Shown here piece after piece: positions 1 to 6,757 of a stretch of 19,130 nt of DNA. This stretch comes from Candidatus Pacearchaeota archaeon (GTDB lineage: Archaea > Nanobdellota > Nanobdellia > Pacearchaeales > GW2011-AR1). The translations under genes were made by a program, and so were the position numbers. The stretch is taken from positions 1-19,130 of the forward strand of contig JAFCDH010000042.1 of NCBI GenBank assembly GCA_017609795.1. Direction: 5' to 3'. The notes below the pieces were generated by a model. The model was not told the origin of the DNA, searched no databases, and saw only the letters and a program-made list of their open reading frames with translations. Within the stretch, counting starts at the first letter, position 1; every line of letters begins with the position of its first letter.

Positions 1-3000
1 CTTCAACATCTTCTATGTCTTTTACTTCTTCAACATCTTCTAAATCCTTGTTTTCATCTTTATCTCTAACATTAGAATCCATATTTTCAATATTATCTCT
101 TCCATCAGTATCTTTATAGTAATCTAAGCTCTGATAAGAAGTCTCAATTCCTTCTTCTATTTTATCATCTTCTTTCATTTCTTTTAATCTCTCTTCTTCA
201 ACATCTTGTTGAATATCTTCTATTTTATCTTCAATTCTATCAAGACTTCCAAAAGGTTTAATCTCTCCAACAGTTTCTTGCATATCTATTTCAGGTTCTT
301 TTTTTTCACTAAATTCTTTTTTCTCAAAAACTTTTTCTTCAGGTTCTGCAGCAATTGGAATATGTTCTAAAAGTTTATCTTCTTCTCTATTAATTTCTTC
401 AGCATCTTTTTTATAAACTTCTTCTAATGATTCTGTCTTTTGTTCACTTCTCTCTTCATCTTGATTTGCATTTTGCATCATCTGTCTTTCCATTTTTCTT
501 TTTTTCTTTTTTAATTTTCTTCTTAATTTACGCTTTTCTTTTCTAGTTAATCTTTTCCACTGCTCTTCAGGTATTTTTAAATCATCATCTATAGCAAAAG
601 ACTCTGCTCCTTCTTTTGGTACTTTAATTTGTCTAGGCTCTTGAACCACTCTTGGTGCTTCTATTTGTCTAGGCTCTTGAACTACTGGTTTTTCTCTTAA
701 TCTTGGTTCTTCTATTCTTTGTATTTCCTTTTCAATTTCTTGCTCTTCTTCTTTTAAAAATTCAGGAGAATTTTCCTCAAGATCTTTAACAAGATTAGAA
801 ATCTCATAAGCAGCATCTGCATTAACAGAAATTGAATTAATTCCTTTTTTAACTAAAAACTCAGCCATTTGTTTATTGCTTCCTGCTTGCCCACAAATAC
901 TTGACTCTGTTTTACTTCTTTTACAAGCATCAATAACTTTTTCTATTTGAGAAAAAATAGCAGGATGTATTTCATCATATAAATGTTGAACTAAATCTTC
1001 TCCCCTATCAACAGCTAAACTATACTGAGTTAAATCATTTGTTCCTAATGAAACAAAATCAACTTCAGGACATATCTCATCAATAATTTGAACACTTGCA
1101 GGAGTTTCAATCATAACTCCAAACTCCATATTATGTGTTTTAATTTCATCAAAATATTCTTTTGCTTTTTTAACCTCTTCAATAGAAATAATCTGAGGAA
1201 ACATAACCCCAAACTTTTTATAAGAATTTTTTTCAGCAATTTGTTTAATAGCTAATAATTCTGCCCTTAAAATCTCTGGATATTTTAAGCTAAATCTAAT
1301 TCCATGCAAACCTAACATAGGGTTAATTTCTTTTTCAGGAGCACCTTTTAATGTGCTAAATTCATCTGTTCTAATATCACTTGTTCTTATCCAAACAGAT
1401 TTAAATGGTTCTGCTATCTTTTCAATCCCTTGTTTTAATATTTTAGTATATTCATGTAATTCTCCTTGTTTTTCAAATAATAAAGGATGTTTACCAGATC
1501 TTGTAATCATTCCCTCTATTCTACATAAACCAACATGTTCTACTTTAGATTTAGCAGCTCTTTTAGCAAATTCAGGCAAATCTACAATAACTTTAATTTC
1601 AATCCTATTAGTTTTAACAGCAGGTTTAATTTCTGCTTGAGAAGCTTCAGCAACTTCTCCTTCAAAAATCTTTCCATTAAAGCCATCAACAGTAATCCTC
1701 ATTCCATCTTTTAATAAAGAAGTTGCTTGTCTTGTTCCTACAACACATGGAATCCCCATCTCTCTACTTACAATTGAAGCATGTGCAGTCATCCCCCCTT
1801 CATCAGTTACAATTGCAGCTGATTTTTGCATACTAACAACCATATCAGGATTAGTCATTTTAGTAACTAAAATATCTCCTTTTTTAATTTTAGATAATTC
1901 AGAAACAGAATCAATTATTTTTACAACACCTACACCAACACCAGGACTTGCACCTAATCCTTCTAAAATCGGTTTTCCAATAATCTCTCCAATTTGCTCT
2001 TTTGTATCAAGAGTAGTAATAGGTCTTGACTGAACAATAAAAACTTCTTCTGCTTCAATTGCAAATTCAATATCTTGTGGTTTTTGATAATGATTTTCAA
2101 GTTTTATAGCATAATCAGCAAGTTCTAAAATTTGTGCATTAGTTAAAACCTGGCTTTTGCTTTTTGCAGGGCTTAATTCAACAACTGCATTTTTACCACT
2201 TCCTCGCCTAACAACTGCAATCTTTTTATCACTAATCTTAGTTTTTTTAATTTTCAAGTCTCTTGAAACAATATGGTTATCTGGATGAATTCTTCCACTA
2301 ACAATTCCTTCTCCTAAACCAAAAACAGCTTCAATAACAATATCATCACTCAAATCTAAAGGATTTTTAGAAAACACAACCCCAGACTTCTCAGAATCAA
2401 CCATTTTTTGAACAACAACTGCAATTAAAGACTCTCCTTCTCTAAACCCTTTTTTATTTCTATAATAAATTGCTCTAGAAGTATAAAGTGAAGAAAAACA
2501 TTTTTTAACATGTTCAATTAAACTATCACTTCCTTTAACATTAAGAAAACTATCTTGCTGTCCTGCAAAACTCGCTGTACTTAAATCCTCTGTTGTTGCA
2601 GAACTTCTAACAGAAACAAAAATAGGTTCTTGTGCATTTCTTAAAATATTAAGAGCATCTTTAGAAATCTCTTCTTCATTAAGTTCATCAGAACTCAAAA
2701 AATGATAAGATTCAATAATTTCATCTTCAAGCTCTTTTGGGAATTCTTTGCTTTCCATTAACATTCTAATTTTCTTAGATGCATTTTCTAATTCTTCTGT
2801 ATTTTCTAAATCAACAACACTTAAAATCTCAGCAATTTTAGGTTTCAAACTTTCTTTATCTAAAAAAAAGTCAAAAGCTTTAGATGTTATTATAAAACCA
2901 GGAGGGACTGGAAATTTATTATTATACATCTCAGACAAGCTTGCACCTTTTCCTCCTGCAAGAGGAACATCTTTATTATTTAACTGAGAAAACCATCGAA

Positions 3001-3049
3001 TATATTTCTCTGAAAAGTCCATTTTCTTCTCTTTTTTTCTCATCACCAT
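1..3049 (-). CDS. ppsA: Phosphoenolpyruvate synthase (pyruvate, water dikinase) with long charged C-terminal tail; 3' end outside window
   Basis: The family makes phosphoenolpyruvate from pyruvate and ATP in the cytosol, the entry step of gluconeogenesis. The frame opens with an ATP-grasp-like pyruvate/ATP-binding domain (SLNNKDVPLAGGKGASL-type start, RSSATTEDL near residue 145). The swivelling phosphohistidine domain follows, with GGMTAHASIVSREMGIP and the catalytic His at about residue 423. Then comes the PEP/pyruvate-binding barrel, with FVSLGTNDLTQ and the active-site Cys at about residue 719 in SSICGQAG. The recognisable enzyme ends near residue 760, the usual family length, but the frame stays open for at least 250 more residues to the window edge. 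This tail has repeated VVQEPRQI units, a strongly basic stretch and then an acidic low-complexity stretch. I chose the ATG at 3049 because it follows a TATA box; ATGs at 3043 and 3022 are alternatives. The function is secure and the tail is unexplained. Confidence 0.95.
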   Translation of the reverse strand, partial: MVMRKKEKKMDFSEKYIRWFSQLNNKDVPLAGGKGASLSEMYNNKFPVPPGFIITSKAFDFFLDKESLKPKIAEILSVVDLENTEELENASKKIRMLMESKEFPKELEDEIIESYHFLSSDELNEEEISKDALNILRNAQEPIFVSVRSSATTEDLSTASFAGQQDSFLNVKGSDSLIEHVKKCFSSLYTSRAIYYRNKKGFREGESLIAVVVQKMVDSEKSGVVFSKNPLDLSDDIVIEAVFGLGEGIVSGRIHPDNHIVSRDLKIKKTKISDKKIAVVRRGSGKNAVVELSPAKSKSQVLTNAQILELADYAIKLENHYQKPQDIEFAIEAEEVFIVQSRPITTLDTKEQIGEIIGKPILEGLGASPGVGVGVVKIIDSVSELSKIKKGDILVTKMTNPDMVVSMQKSAAIVTDEGGMTAHASIVSREMGIPCVVGTRQATSLLKDGMRITVDGFNGKIFEGEVAEASQAEIKPAVKTNRIEIKVIVDLPEFAKRAAKSKVEHVGLCRIEGMITRSGKHPLLFEKQGELHEYTKILKQGIEKIAEPFKSVWIRTSDIRTDEFSTLKGAPEKEINPMLGLHGIRFSLKYPEILRAELLAIKQIAEKNSYKKFGVMFPQIISIEEVKKAKEYFDEIKTHNMEFGVMIETPASVQIIDEICPEVDFVSLGTNDLTQYSLAVDRGEDLVQHLYDEIHPAIFSQIEKVIDACKRSKTESSICGQAGSNKQMAEFLVKKGINSISVNADAAYEISNLVKDLEENSPEFLKEEEQEIEKEIQRIEEPRLREKPVVQEPRQIEAPRVVQEPRQIKVPKEGAESFAIDDDLKIPEEQWKRLTRKEKRKLRRKLKKKKRKMERQMMQNANQDEERSEQKTESLEEVYKKDAEEINREEDKLLEHIPIAAEPEEKVFEKKEFSEKKEPEIDMQETVGEIKPFGSLDRIEDKIEDIQQDVEEERLKEMKEDDKIEEGIETSYQSLDYYKDTDGRDNIENMDSNVRDKDENKDLEDVEEVKDIEDVE
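627..681 (-). repeat. Two 19-bp direct repeats within the PpsA tail
   Basis: ATTTGTCTAGGCTCTTGAA (plus strand) occurs at 627-645 and again at 663-681, a 36-bp period. On the coding strand each copy encodes VQEPRQI, so the protein tail contains a short repeated unit of 12 residues. This suggests local duplication inside a disordered region. Confidence 0.85.
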
Positions 3050-3073
3050 TTTGTGTTTTGTTTTATTAATCTA

Positions 3074-3160
3074 GAATCTTATAAGCTCAATCAAGCTTCA
3101 CATATCAGTTCTTCAAAGCTTAATCTTATCCCTTTCTCGTTATATTTCATAAGATATAAG
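3074..3160 (-). repeat. Dispersed intergenic repeat, copy 1 (upstream of ppsA)
   Basis: Read on the minus strand, this element begins with TATCTTATGAAATATAACGA (plus 3135-3156) and ends with AGCTTGATTGAGCTTATAAG (plus 3075-3099). Its outer ends are inverted: ATCTTAT at 3076-3082 and ATAAGAT at 3149-3155. Both end blocks recur at other intergenic sites in this window (near 5090-5184, 5528-5650, 5702-5790, 9838-9924, 13776-13858 and 17590-17685). The end nearest ppsA places TTATAAGA about 31 nt before its ATG, where a TATA box would be. Confidence 0.7.
3077..3084 (-). promoter_or_regulatory. Candidate TATA box of ppsA inside repeat copy 1
   Basis: TTATAAGA on the minus strand is centred about 31 nt before the ATG at 3049, giving a predicted leader of only a few nucleotides. 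It coincides with the terminal block of the dispersed repeat. A second, stronger-looking promoter lies further upstream at 3204-3232, so ppsA could have two start sites. Confidence 0.45.
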
Positions 3161-3203
3161 TATAGTTTTTAACTTCATTTAATATTATAAGAGAAAATTG
3201 AGT

Positions 3204-3232
3204 TTATATTTAAACTTTGTGGGGTTTGAGTA
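3204..3232 (-). promoter_or_regulatory. Upstream promoter of ppsA; exact 29-bp duplicate of the NYN-gene promoter
   Basis: On the minus strand this reads TACTCAAACCCCACAAAG followed by TTTAAATATAA, a plausible BRE/TATA pair preceded by a C-rich block. The same 29 bases occur at 3873-3901 in the same orientation. If used here, the transcript would start near 3183 and carry repeat copy 1 in a leader of about 130 nt. Confidence 0.6.
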
Positions 3233-3273
3233 GAATAAATTTCAACAAGTTATAGTAAAAAGAGAAAGAATCT

Positions 3274-3804
3274 TTATTTAACTAGTTTGCAATCTTCTAA
3301 AAACTTTTTATTTAGAAAATGAAATTCATCAATTTTATCAAATAATTCCTTACTTAAAGAATTTTTATCAGCAAATAAATAAACAACAGCGCCATAATTC
3401 TTTGCTTCTTCAACAGAAGGAACAAAATCAGAATCTCCTGCAATTAAAACAGCATAATGTATTTGTCTCTCAAAACATTTTTTAGCTATATCTAAAGACA
3501 TCATTACATCTGTCTTTTTTTGCTTGTATACATTTCCTATTAATTGTAATTCTCCTAGTTTTACTTCAAATCTTGGAAGTTGCATTAATTTAGTTATAAA
3601 TTTTTTCTTGTTATGATAATGGGCTTTGTTTTCTTCTTTTAGAATAGGTAAACAATCATAATAATAAGTTCTTAATCTTTCTGCATTTAACAAATCTGTA
3701 ATCCTATTTGATAATTTTAAATAATCTAAAGAAAAATTATTATATCTTTTTAACAAAGCTCTTAAGTATCCTCCATCAATAAAAATAGCACAAATCTTAG
3801 TCAT
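3274..3804 (-). CDS. NYN-domain (PIN-like, LabA/DUF88 type) protein, probable ribonuclease
   Basis: NYN domains are PIN-like folds that cut RNA using clustered acidic residues and a metal ion. This 176-residue protein shows the family pattern: IFIDGGYL near the N-terminus (Asp10), KKTDVMMSLDI (Asp99) and LIAGDSDFVPSVEEAKNYG (Asp124 and Asp126). The length suits a single-domain member. The frame is open upstream to an ATG at 3930, but I chose the ATG at 3804. The domain starts there, and a complete promoter plus hairpin (3873-3901 and 3820-3843) lies inside the longer version. It sits between ppsA and a small unknown gene, with its own promoter. The target RNA cannot be told from sequence. Confidence 0.85.
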   Translation of the reverse strand: MTKICAIFIDGGYLRALLKRYNNFSLDYLKLSNRITDLLNAERLRTYYYDCLPILKEENKAHYHNKKKFITKLMQLPRFEVKLGELQLIGNVYKQKKTDVMMSLDIAKKCFERQIHYAVLIAGDSDFVPSVEEAKNYGAVVYLFADKNSLSKELFDKIDEFHFLNKKFLEDCKLVK

Positions 3805-3819
3805 TTTAAATTGTAAATG

Positions 3820-3843
3820 CTCAAGAGCCCGTAGACCCTTGAG
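3820..3843 (-). other. Hairpin in the 5' leader of the NYN gene
   Basis: CTCAAG at 3820-3825 and CTTGAG at 3838-3843 form a 6-bp stem around a 12-nt GC-richer loop. It lies between the predicted transcription start (about 3850) and the ATG at 3804. That is an unusual leader in a window where most genes look leaderless. It could affect translation or be a target of the nuclease itself, which is speculation. Confidence 0.5.
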
Positions 3844-3872
3844 ACTCGGATTGTACTTATATAAGTAATATG

Positions 3873-3901
3873 TTATATTTAAACTTTGTGGGGTTTGAGT
3901 A
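3873..3901 (-). promoter_or_regulatory. Promoter of the NYN gene (29-bp repeat copy 2)
   Basis: This is identical over 29 bases to 3204-3232. On the minus strand it gives a C-rich upstream block, then CAAAG and TTTAAATATAA (TATA). It begins 10 nt past the stop of the upstream small gene. The predicted start, about 25 nt downstream, leaves a leader of roughly 45-50 nt before the ATG at 3804. Confidence 0.65.
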
Positions 3902-3911
3902 AGTAAAATAA

Positions 3912-4166
3912 TTAACTTTGTGTTTTCCAATAATACTCCCCTTCTTCTTCATCATAGGATAATAAATACCCTTCACGAGTATTTCTATCCGTAGCTATTA
4001 ATCCATCTGAGAAATAATTACCCACACCAACTATTTGTGTATTTTCTGGAGGTATTGGAAAACCAGGAAATTCTTCATCCCAATCAAATTTTTCAATAGG
4101 ATTATATCCATCAATTCCTAATGGAAAAACCATTTCAACCATTCTACTTCTTTTATTTTTTTGCAT
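3912..4166 (-). CDS. Small acidic protein of unknown function
   Basis: I do not recognise this 84-residue protein. It has a short basic N-terminus (MQKNKRSR), then an acidic, aromatic-rich body with GIDGYNPIEKFDWDEEFPG and a C-terminal block SDGLIATDRNTREGY leading into an acidic run and YYW. There are no cysteines, signal peptide or membrane segment. It has its own TATA box (4191-4198) centred about 28 nt before the ATG, which fits a leaderless transcript and supports it as a real gene. It lies between the uL16 gene and the NYN gene on the same strand. Confidence 0.65.
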   Translation of the reverse strand: MQKNKRSRMVEMVFPLGIDGYNPIEKFDWDEEFPGFPIPPENTQIVGVGNYFSDGLIATDRNTREGYLLSYDEEEGEYYWKTQS

Positions 4167-4190
4167 GATTATTAGAATAAAAATAAAGAG

Positions 4191-4198
4191 TATTTAAA
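4191..4198 (-). promoter_or_regulatory. TATA box of the small acidic protein gene
   Basis: The minus strand reads AATC then TTTAAATA, centred about 28 nt before the ATG at 4166. It is preceded by AAAACCCCCAT, which resembles the C-rich block of the duplicated promoter at 3204 and 3873. Confidence 0.6.
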
Positions 4199-4214
4199 GA
4201 TTATGGGGGTTTTC

Positions 4215-4757
4215 TTATCTCAACTTCTCAATAACAATCTTTGCCTTACAAGGTAATTTAGGAGTTACTTTTTTGAAAAAACTCCTAACCTTAGAAATAG
4301 CACTTTCTGTTGAAAAATAAGCAGTAAAAATAGGTTTTCCTTTTTTAATAACTGCAGCTCTTCCTTCAGGACTTCCAAAACTCTTTGTCATACCTGTTTG
4401 AACTCTTTCTCCTTTACTTCCCCCAGAAAAGATTCTATTATTTCTTAAAATATTATGTGGATAAACATTACATCTTAAAAAAAAGTTCTTTTGAAATAAT
4501 TTAGTTAAATCCTTGTTTAAAGATTGTCTTACTGCTTCTAAAGCCAAATCCCTAATTTGAATATTTTCTTCAGTTAAAACAGTAATCTTAAATTTAAATC
4601 TATTTTTCTCAAATTTCTTATAATCTCCCATATTAAATTTTACAATCTTTTGAGGAGGAACTGTTTTAATATAACTTAACTGCTGTCTTTTAGACCTACG
4701 AGTATTAGTAATTGGTTTTCTTTTTGAATATGCCAATGCTTTTCTTATTGTTGCCAT
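4215..4757 (-). CDS. rpl10e: Large ribosomal subunit protein uL16 (archaeal L10e)
   Basis: uL16 binds 23S rRNA near the peptidyl transferase centre and helps place the A-site tRNA. The 180-residue protein matches the archaeal/eukaryotic L10e form. It opens with MATIRKALAYSKRKP and continues with TNTRRSKRQQLSYI and VKFNMGDYKKF. A central IQIRDLALEAVRQSLNKDL helix is followed by LRCNVYPHNILRNNRIFSGG, GERVQTGMTKSFGSPEG and the C-terminal strand region. The length is normal for the family. It starts 22 nt after the stop of the unknown gene at 4780-5052 and has no clear TATA box of its own, so the two are probably co-transcribed. Confidence 0.93.
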   Translation of the reverse strand: MATIRKALAYSKRKPITNTRRSKRQQLSYIKTVPPQKIVKFNMGDYKKFEKNRFKFKITVLTEENIQIRDLALEAVRQSLNKDLTKLFQKNFFLRCNVYPHNILRNNRIFSGGSKGERVQTGMTKSFGSPEGRAAVIKKGKPIFTAYFSTESAISKVRSFFKKVTPKLPCKAKIVIEKLR

Positions 4758-4779
4758 GATTTTGTGATTTTAATTTACT

Positions 4780-5052
4780 TTATTCATCAATCTTTAATCT
4801 TAAAGGATCACTTGCTCCCTTATATTTTTTTGGGAGAATATGACAATAATTTAGATAAGTCATACAAAAAGGTATGATTTCTATATCCTTTTGAGGAATA
4901 TTACTTTGGTTTACAGCTTCTAATAATTTTGGTGCATTAATTCTTCCACCACCAATAATTCCATATTTATGATTTATTAAAAAATAACTTAAGAAACTTG
5001 GAAGCTTTACAATCTCTTCCATACTTATTTTTTTACCCTTATGCCATACCAT
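4780..5052 (-). CDS. Conserved-looking small protein of unknown function, linked to uL16
   Basis: I do not recognise this 90-residue protein. It begins MVWHKGKKISMEEIVKLPSF and contains a central YGIIGGGRINAPKLLEAVNQ block and two cysteines in FCMTYLNYCHILPKK. It has no signal peptide or clear membrane helix. It lies between the eL33 and uL16 genes, only 22 nt before uL16 on the same strand, so it probably shares a transcript with a ribosomal protein. That makes a translation-related role possible but unproven. The start is the only good ATG, downstream of repeat copy 2. Confidence 0.65.
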   Translation of the reverse strand: MVWHKGKKISMEEIVKLPSFLSYFLINHKYGIIGGGRINAPKLLEAVNQSNIPQKDIEIIPFCMTYLNYCHILPKKYKGASDPLRLKIDE

Positions 5053-5089
5053 TTTAATTATTTTGTTTTAATTTTTATTAATTATTATA

Positions 5090-5184
5090 AATTTTTAAGC
5101 TTTATTTCTGTAGTTATTAGGCTATGTTCTAAATATCTTAGTCTTATCATCTTTATCTCGTTATATTTAATAAGATATTAGTAT
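5090..5184 (-). repeat. Dispersed intergenic repeat, copy 2
   Basis: On the minus strand this opens with TATCTTATTAAATATAACGA (plus 5156-5177), followed by GATAAGACTAAG. That matches copy 1 over about 45 bp with one short indel. The distal half is more diverged but ends in AAGCTTAAAAATTTATAAT, which runs into the likely promoter region of the gene at 4780-5052. Confidence 0.6.
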
Positions 5185-5205
5185 TTTTTACTATCATAAA
5201 TTTAT

Positions 5206-5469
5206 CTATTTTAATATTTGTTTAATCTCCACCTTATCATTTTTTGCTTGTCCAGGCAATCCTTTTTCAAAAATTGCACGAACCATTCCTTTATTCCCAT
5301 GAGCAGAACTTATTTTCCCTTTAATCTTTTTTCCAGCAGGAGATGTCCAAATAACTTCTTTTCCTACAAATTTTCCAGCTTCTTCTCTTGATTTTACATC
5401 TACATCTATAATATAATGTTTTTCATGAATTCTTTTTAATCCTCTTCTAAATTGTATTATTTTTGGCAT
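5206..5469 (-). CDS. rpl35ae: Large ribosomal subunit protein eL33 (L35Ae)
   Basis: eL33 is an archaeal/eukaryotic protein of the large subunit. The 87-residue protein has the family signature: FVGKEVIWTSPAGKKIKGKI, then SAHGNKGMVRAIFEKGLPGQ, ending in VEIKQIL. The size is normal. The ATG at 5469 gives the expected short N-terminal strand. No convincing TATA box sits at the usual distance. Instead, a perfect hairpin with IS200/IS605-like flanks lies 28-48 nt upstream, so transcription probably starts further away, within or beyond the repeat-rich stretch 5528-5800. Confidence 0.93.
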   Translation of the reverse strand: MPKIIQFRRGLKRIHEKHYIIDVDVKSREEAGKFVGKEVIWTSPAGKKIKGKISSAHGNKGMVRAIFEKGLPGQAKNDKVEIKQILK

Positions 5470-5485
5470 TTTATTGTTTTAATAT

Positions 5486-5525
5486 TGTGACATCTTCCCA
5501 CACCTAAAGGTGTGGGCTTCCTTCC
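5486..5525 (-). mobile_element. Orphan hairpin resembling an IS200/IS605-family right end
   Basis: CCCACACC (5497-5504), loop TAAA and GGTGTGGG (5509-5516) form a perfect 8-bp stem. On the minus strand it is preceded by GAAG and followed by AAGATGTCAC. Subterminal hairpins followed by a GATGTCA-like sequence are typical of the right ends of IS200/IS605 and IS1341-like elements. No tnpA or tnpB frame is present, so this would be a relic or a non-autonomous derivative. It is far more GC-rich than its surroundings. A plain regulatory hairpin for rpl35ae is the alternative. Confidence 0.6.
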
Positions 5526-5527
5526 TT

Positions 5528-5650
5528 AATATCTCTAATCAAAATCAAGCCTTACACTCTCTCCTTAACTTAATTCTCATTTTATTTATCTACTAAATTG
5601 ATTTAACTCGCCTCTTCCTTATCTCGTTATATTCATTAAGATAGTGAGGT
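5528..5650 (-). repeat. Dispersed intergenic repeat, copy 3
   Basis: Minus-strand TATCTTAATGAATATAACGA (plus 5622-5643) matches the opening block of copies 1 and 2 with three changes. The far end, GGCTTGATTTTGATTAGAGA (plus 5533-5553 region), matches the AGCTTGATTGAG block loosely. The middle is longer than in copy 1. Confidence 0.5.
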
Positions 5651-5701
5651 TGTTTGACTACTTCCTAAAAAGGGAGATATCTTTTATATTTATTTATCTA
5701 T

Positions 5702-5790
5702 TTCTATAAGCTCAATCAAGTTTTACAGAGGATATTTCTTCAAAACTTCCTCTCATTATTCCCAAGGCTTTAAGTTTTATAGATTATTAG
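5702..5790 (-). repeat. Dispersed intergenic repeat, copy 4
   Basis: The plus strand starts with TCTATAAGCTCAATCAAG (5703-5720), which matches copy 1. It then has TTCAAAACTT, aligned with TTCAAAGCTT in copy 1, and ends in TTTTATAGA (5775-5783), inverted relative to the start. Inside, AGAGGA and TCCTCT can pair as a hairpin. No gene start follows within 30 nt, so here the end is not acting as a TATA box. Confidence 0.55.
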
Positions 5791-5851
5791 TTTATTAAAT
5801 TAAATATCAGTATAATTTATTCAGAAAAATCAGGTTTTTAAAGTTTTACTT

Positions 5852-6757
5852 CTACAAATTTATATCAAAACTTCCAAACTCTTTTTTTAACACTTCCATC
5901 ATCTCATTATCAATCTTAGCTTTTCTTCCTTTAAACTTTTCTATCATTTGATTAAACTCATTTATATTAGAATTCATAATCTTATTGCCTTGTATTTTTT
6001 GAATCTTGTTCTCTTGAATTAAAAAAGCAGGTTTTGTTAAAAATAATTCTGCATGTTTTCCTTTAAATGTTAAAACAACTTTTGTTTTCTCAATCAAACC
6101 CAAATCCTTTCTTTGCCCATATTCAATTAAACTATCAATTAAATAAACACACTCTTTTCTTAAAGTTTCAAAAACATATTTACTAGGAGCTTTTTTGCTT
6201 TTATATTTCTTTTTTACATTAACTAATTCATTTAAAGTATGTAAAAACTTAGGATTTCCCTTGCCCTTATTAACAATTTCTTTTTCATATTTTTTAATTA
6301 ATTGAGTTTCTGTTTTATTACCAAACAAAGATTTCATAATCTTAAATACATTAGTATAAATCTCTGAAAAAGTTTTCTTAACCATGCTTTTCTCAATCTC
6401 AATTCTTAATTCTTTTAACCTTTTCAAGTATTCCTCAGAATTTTTTAATAATCTGTCAATATCTTTTCCAGAAACTTCTTTAATTTTTTCATGTTCATAT
6501 CCTTTGTAATATTTAATCATAATCTCTTCTAAAATATCAGCATATTTTTTTTCAACTAATTTTTCTTTGTCAACAAAAATTCTTTTAAATTCTTTAACAG
6601 TTTCTGGAATATTTGTAGGAGGTAAACCATATAACATTAAAAGTCCCTGAGTTGGCATAGAAACTCCATAAAAAATATCACTCATTACAATATCTAATAA
6701 TTTTCTTTTAGCAATTCCAAGGTAAAAATCCTCCTCTATCATATAATGGGACTCCAT
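5852..6757 (-). CDS. Helical (HEPN-like) protein overlapping the nucleotidyltransferase gene
   Basis: This 301-residue, Lys/Glu-rich, mostly helical frame contains IAKRKLLDIVMSDIFYGV and QGLLMLYGLPPTNIPETVKEF, then several long charged helices (residues about 60-165) and a C-terminal region with little recognisable pattern. The early part resembles the helical HEPN-like segment that follows nucleotidyltransferase domains in some archaeal proteins. The RX4-6H motif of HEPN ribonuclease toxins is not visible. It overlaps the upstream gene by 50 nt in the +1 frame. It is either a translationally coupled partner or the second half of one protein split by a frameshift, in which case the first 17 residues here would not be native. 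I am sure it is coding but unsure of its start. Confidence 0.7.
   Translation of the reverse strand: MESHYMIEEDFYLGIAKRKLLDIVMSDIFYGVSMPTQGLLMLYGLPPTNIPETVKEFKRIFVDKEKLVEKKYADILEEIMIKYYKGYEHEKIKEVSGKDIDRLLKNSEEYLKRLKELRIEIEKSMVKKTFSEIYTNVFKIMKSLFGNKTETQLIKKYEKEIVNKGKGNPKFLHTLNELVNVKKKYKSKKAPSKYVFETLRKECVYLIDSLIEYGQRKDLGLIEKTKVVLTFKGKHAELFLTKPAFLIQENKIQKIQGNKIMNSNINEFNQMIEKFKGRKAKIDNEMMEVLKKEFGSFDINL

Larger units (their letters stand above)
5470..5851. other. 382-bp gene-free stretch holding an IS-like hairpin and two repeat copies
   Basis: I see no coding frame here. It contains the IS200/IS605-like hairpin (5497-5516), repeat copy 3 (5528-5650), repeat copy 4 (5702-5790) and AT-rich spacer. 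It is the densest cluster of repeats in the window, between the HEPN-like gene and eL33. Confidence 0.7.

Noticed and set aside
1353..2987. Short plus-strand frames at 1353-1640 and 2748-2987
   Set aside because: They lie opposite the well-supported PEP synthase frame and have no promoter or protein-like pattern.
3805..3930. 42-residue N-terminal extension of the NYN protein
   Set aside because: It spans the promoter and leader hairpin and is not part of the domain; the ATG at 3804 fits better.
5470..5851. Intact TnpA/TnpB element around the hairpin
   Set aside because: No open frame of suitable size exists on either strand in this stretch.
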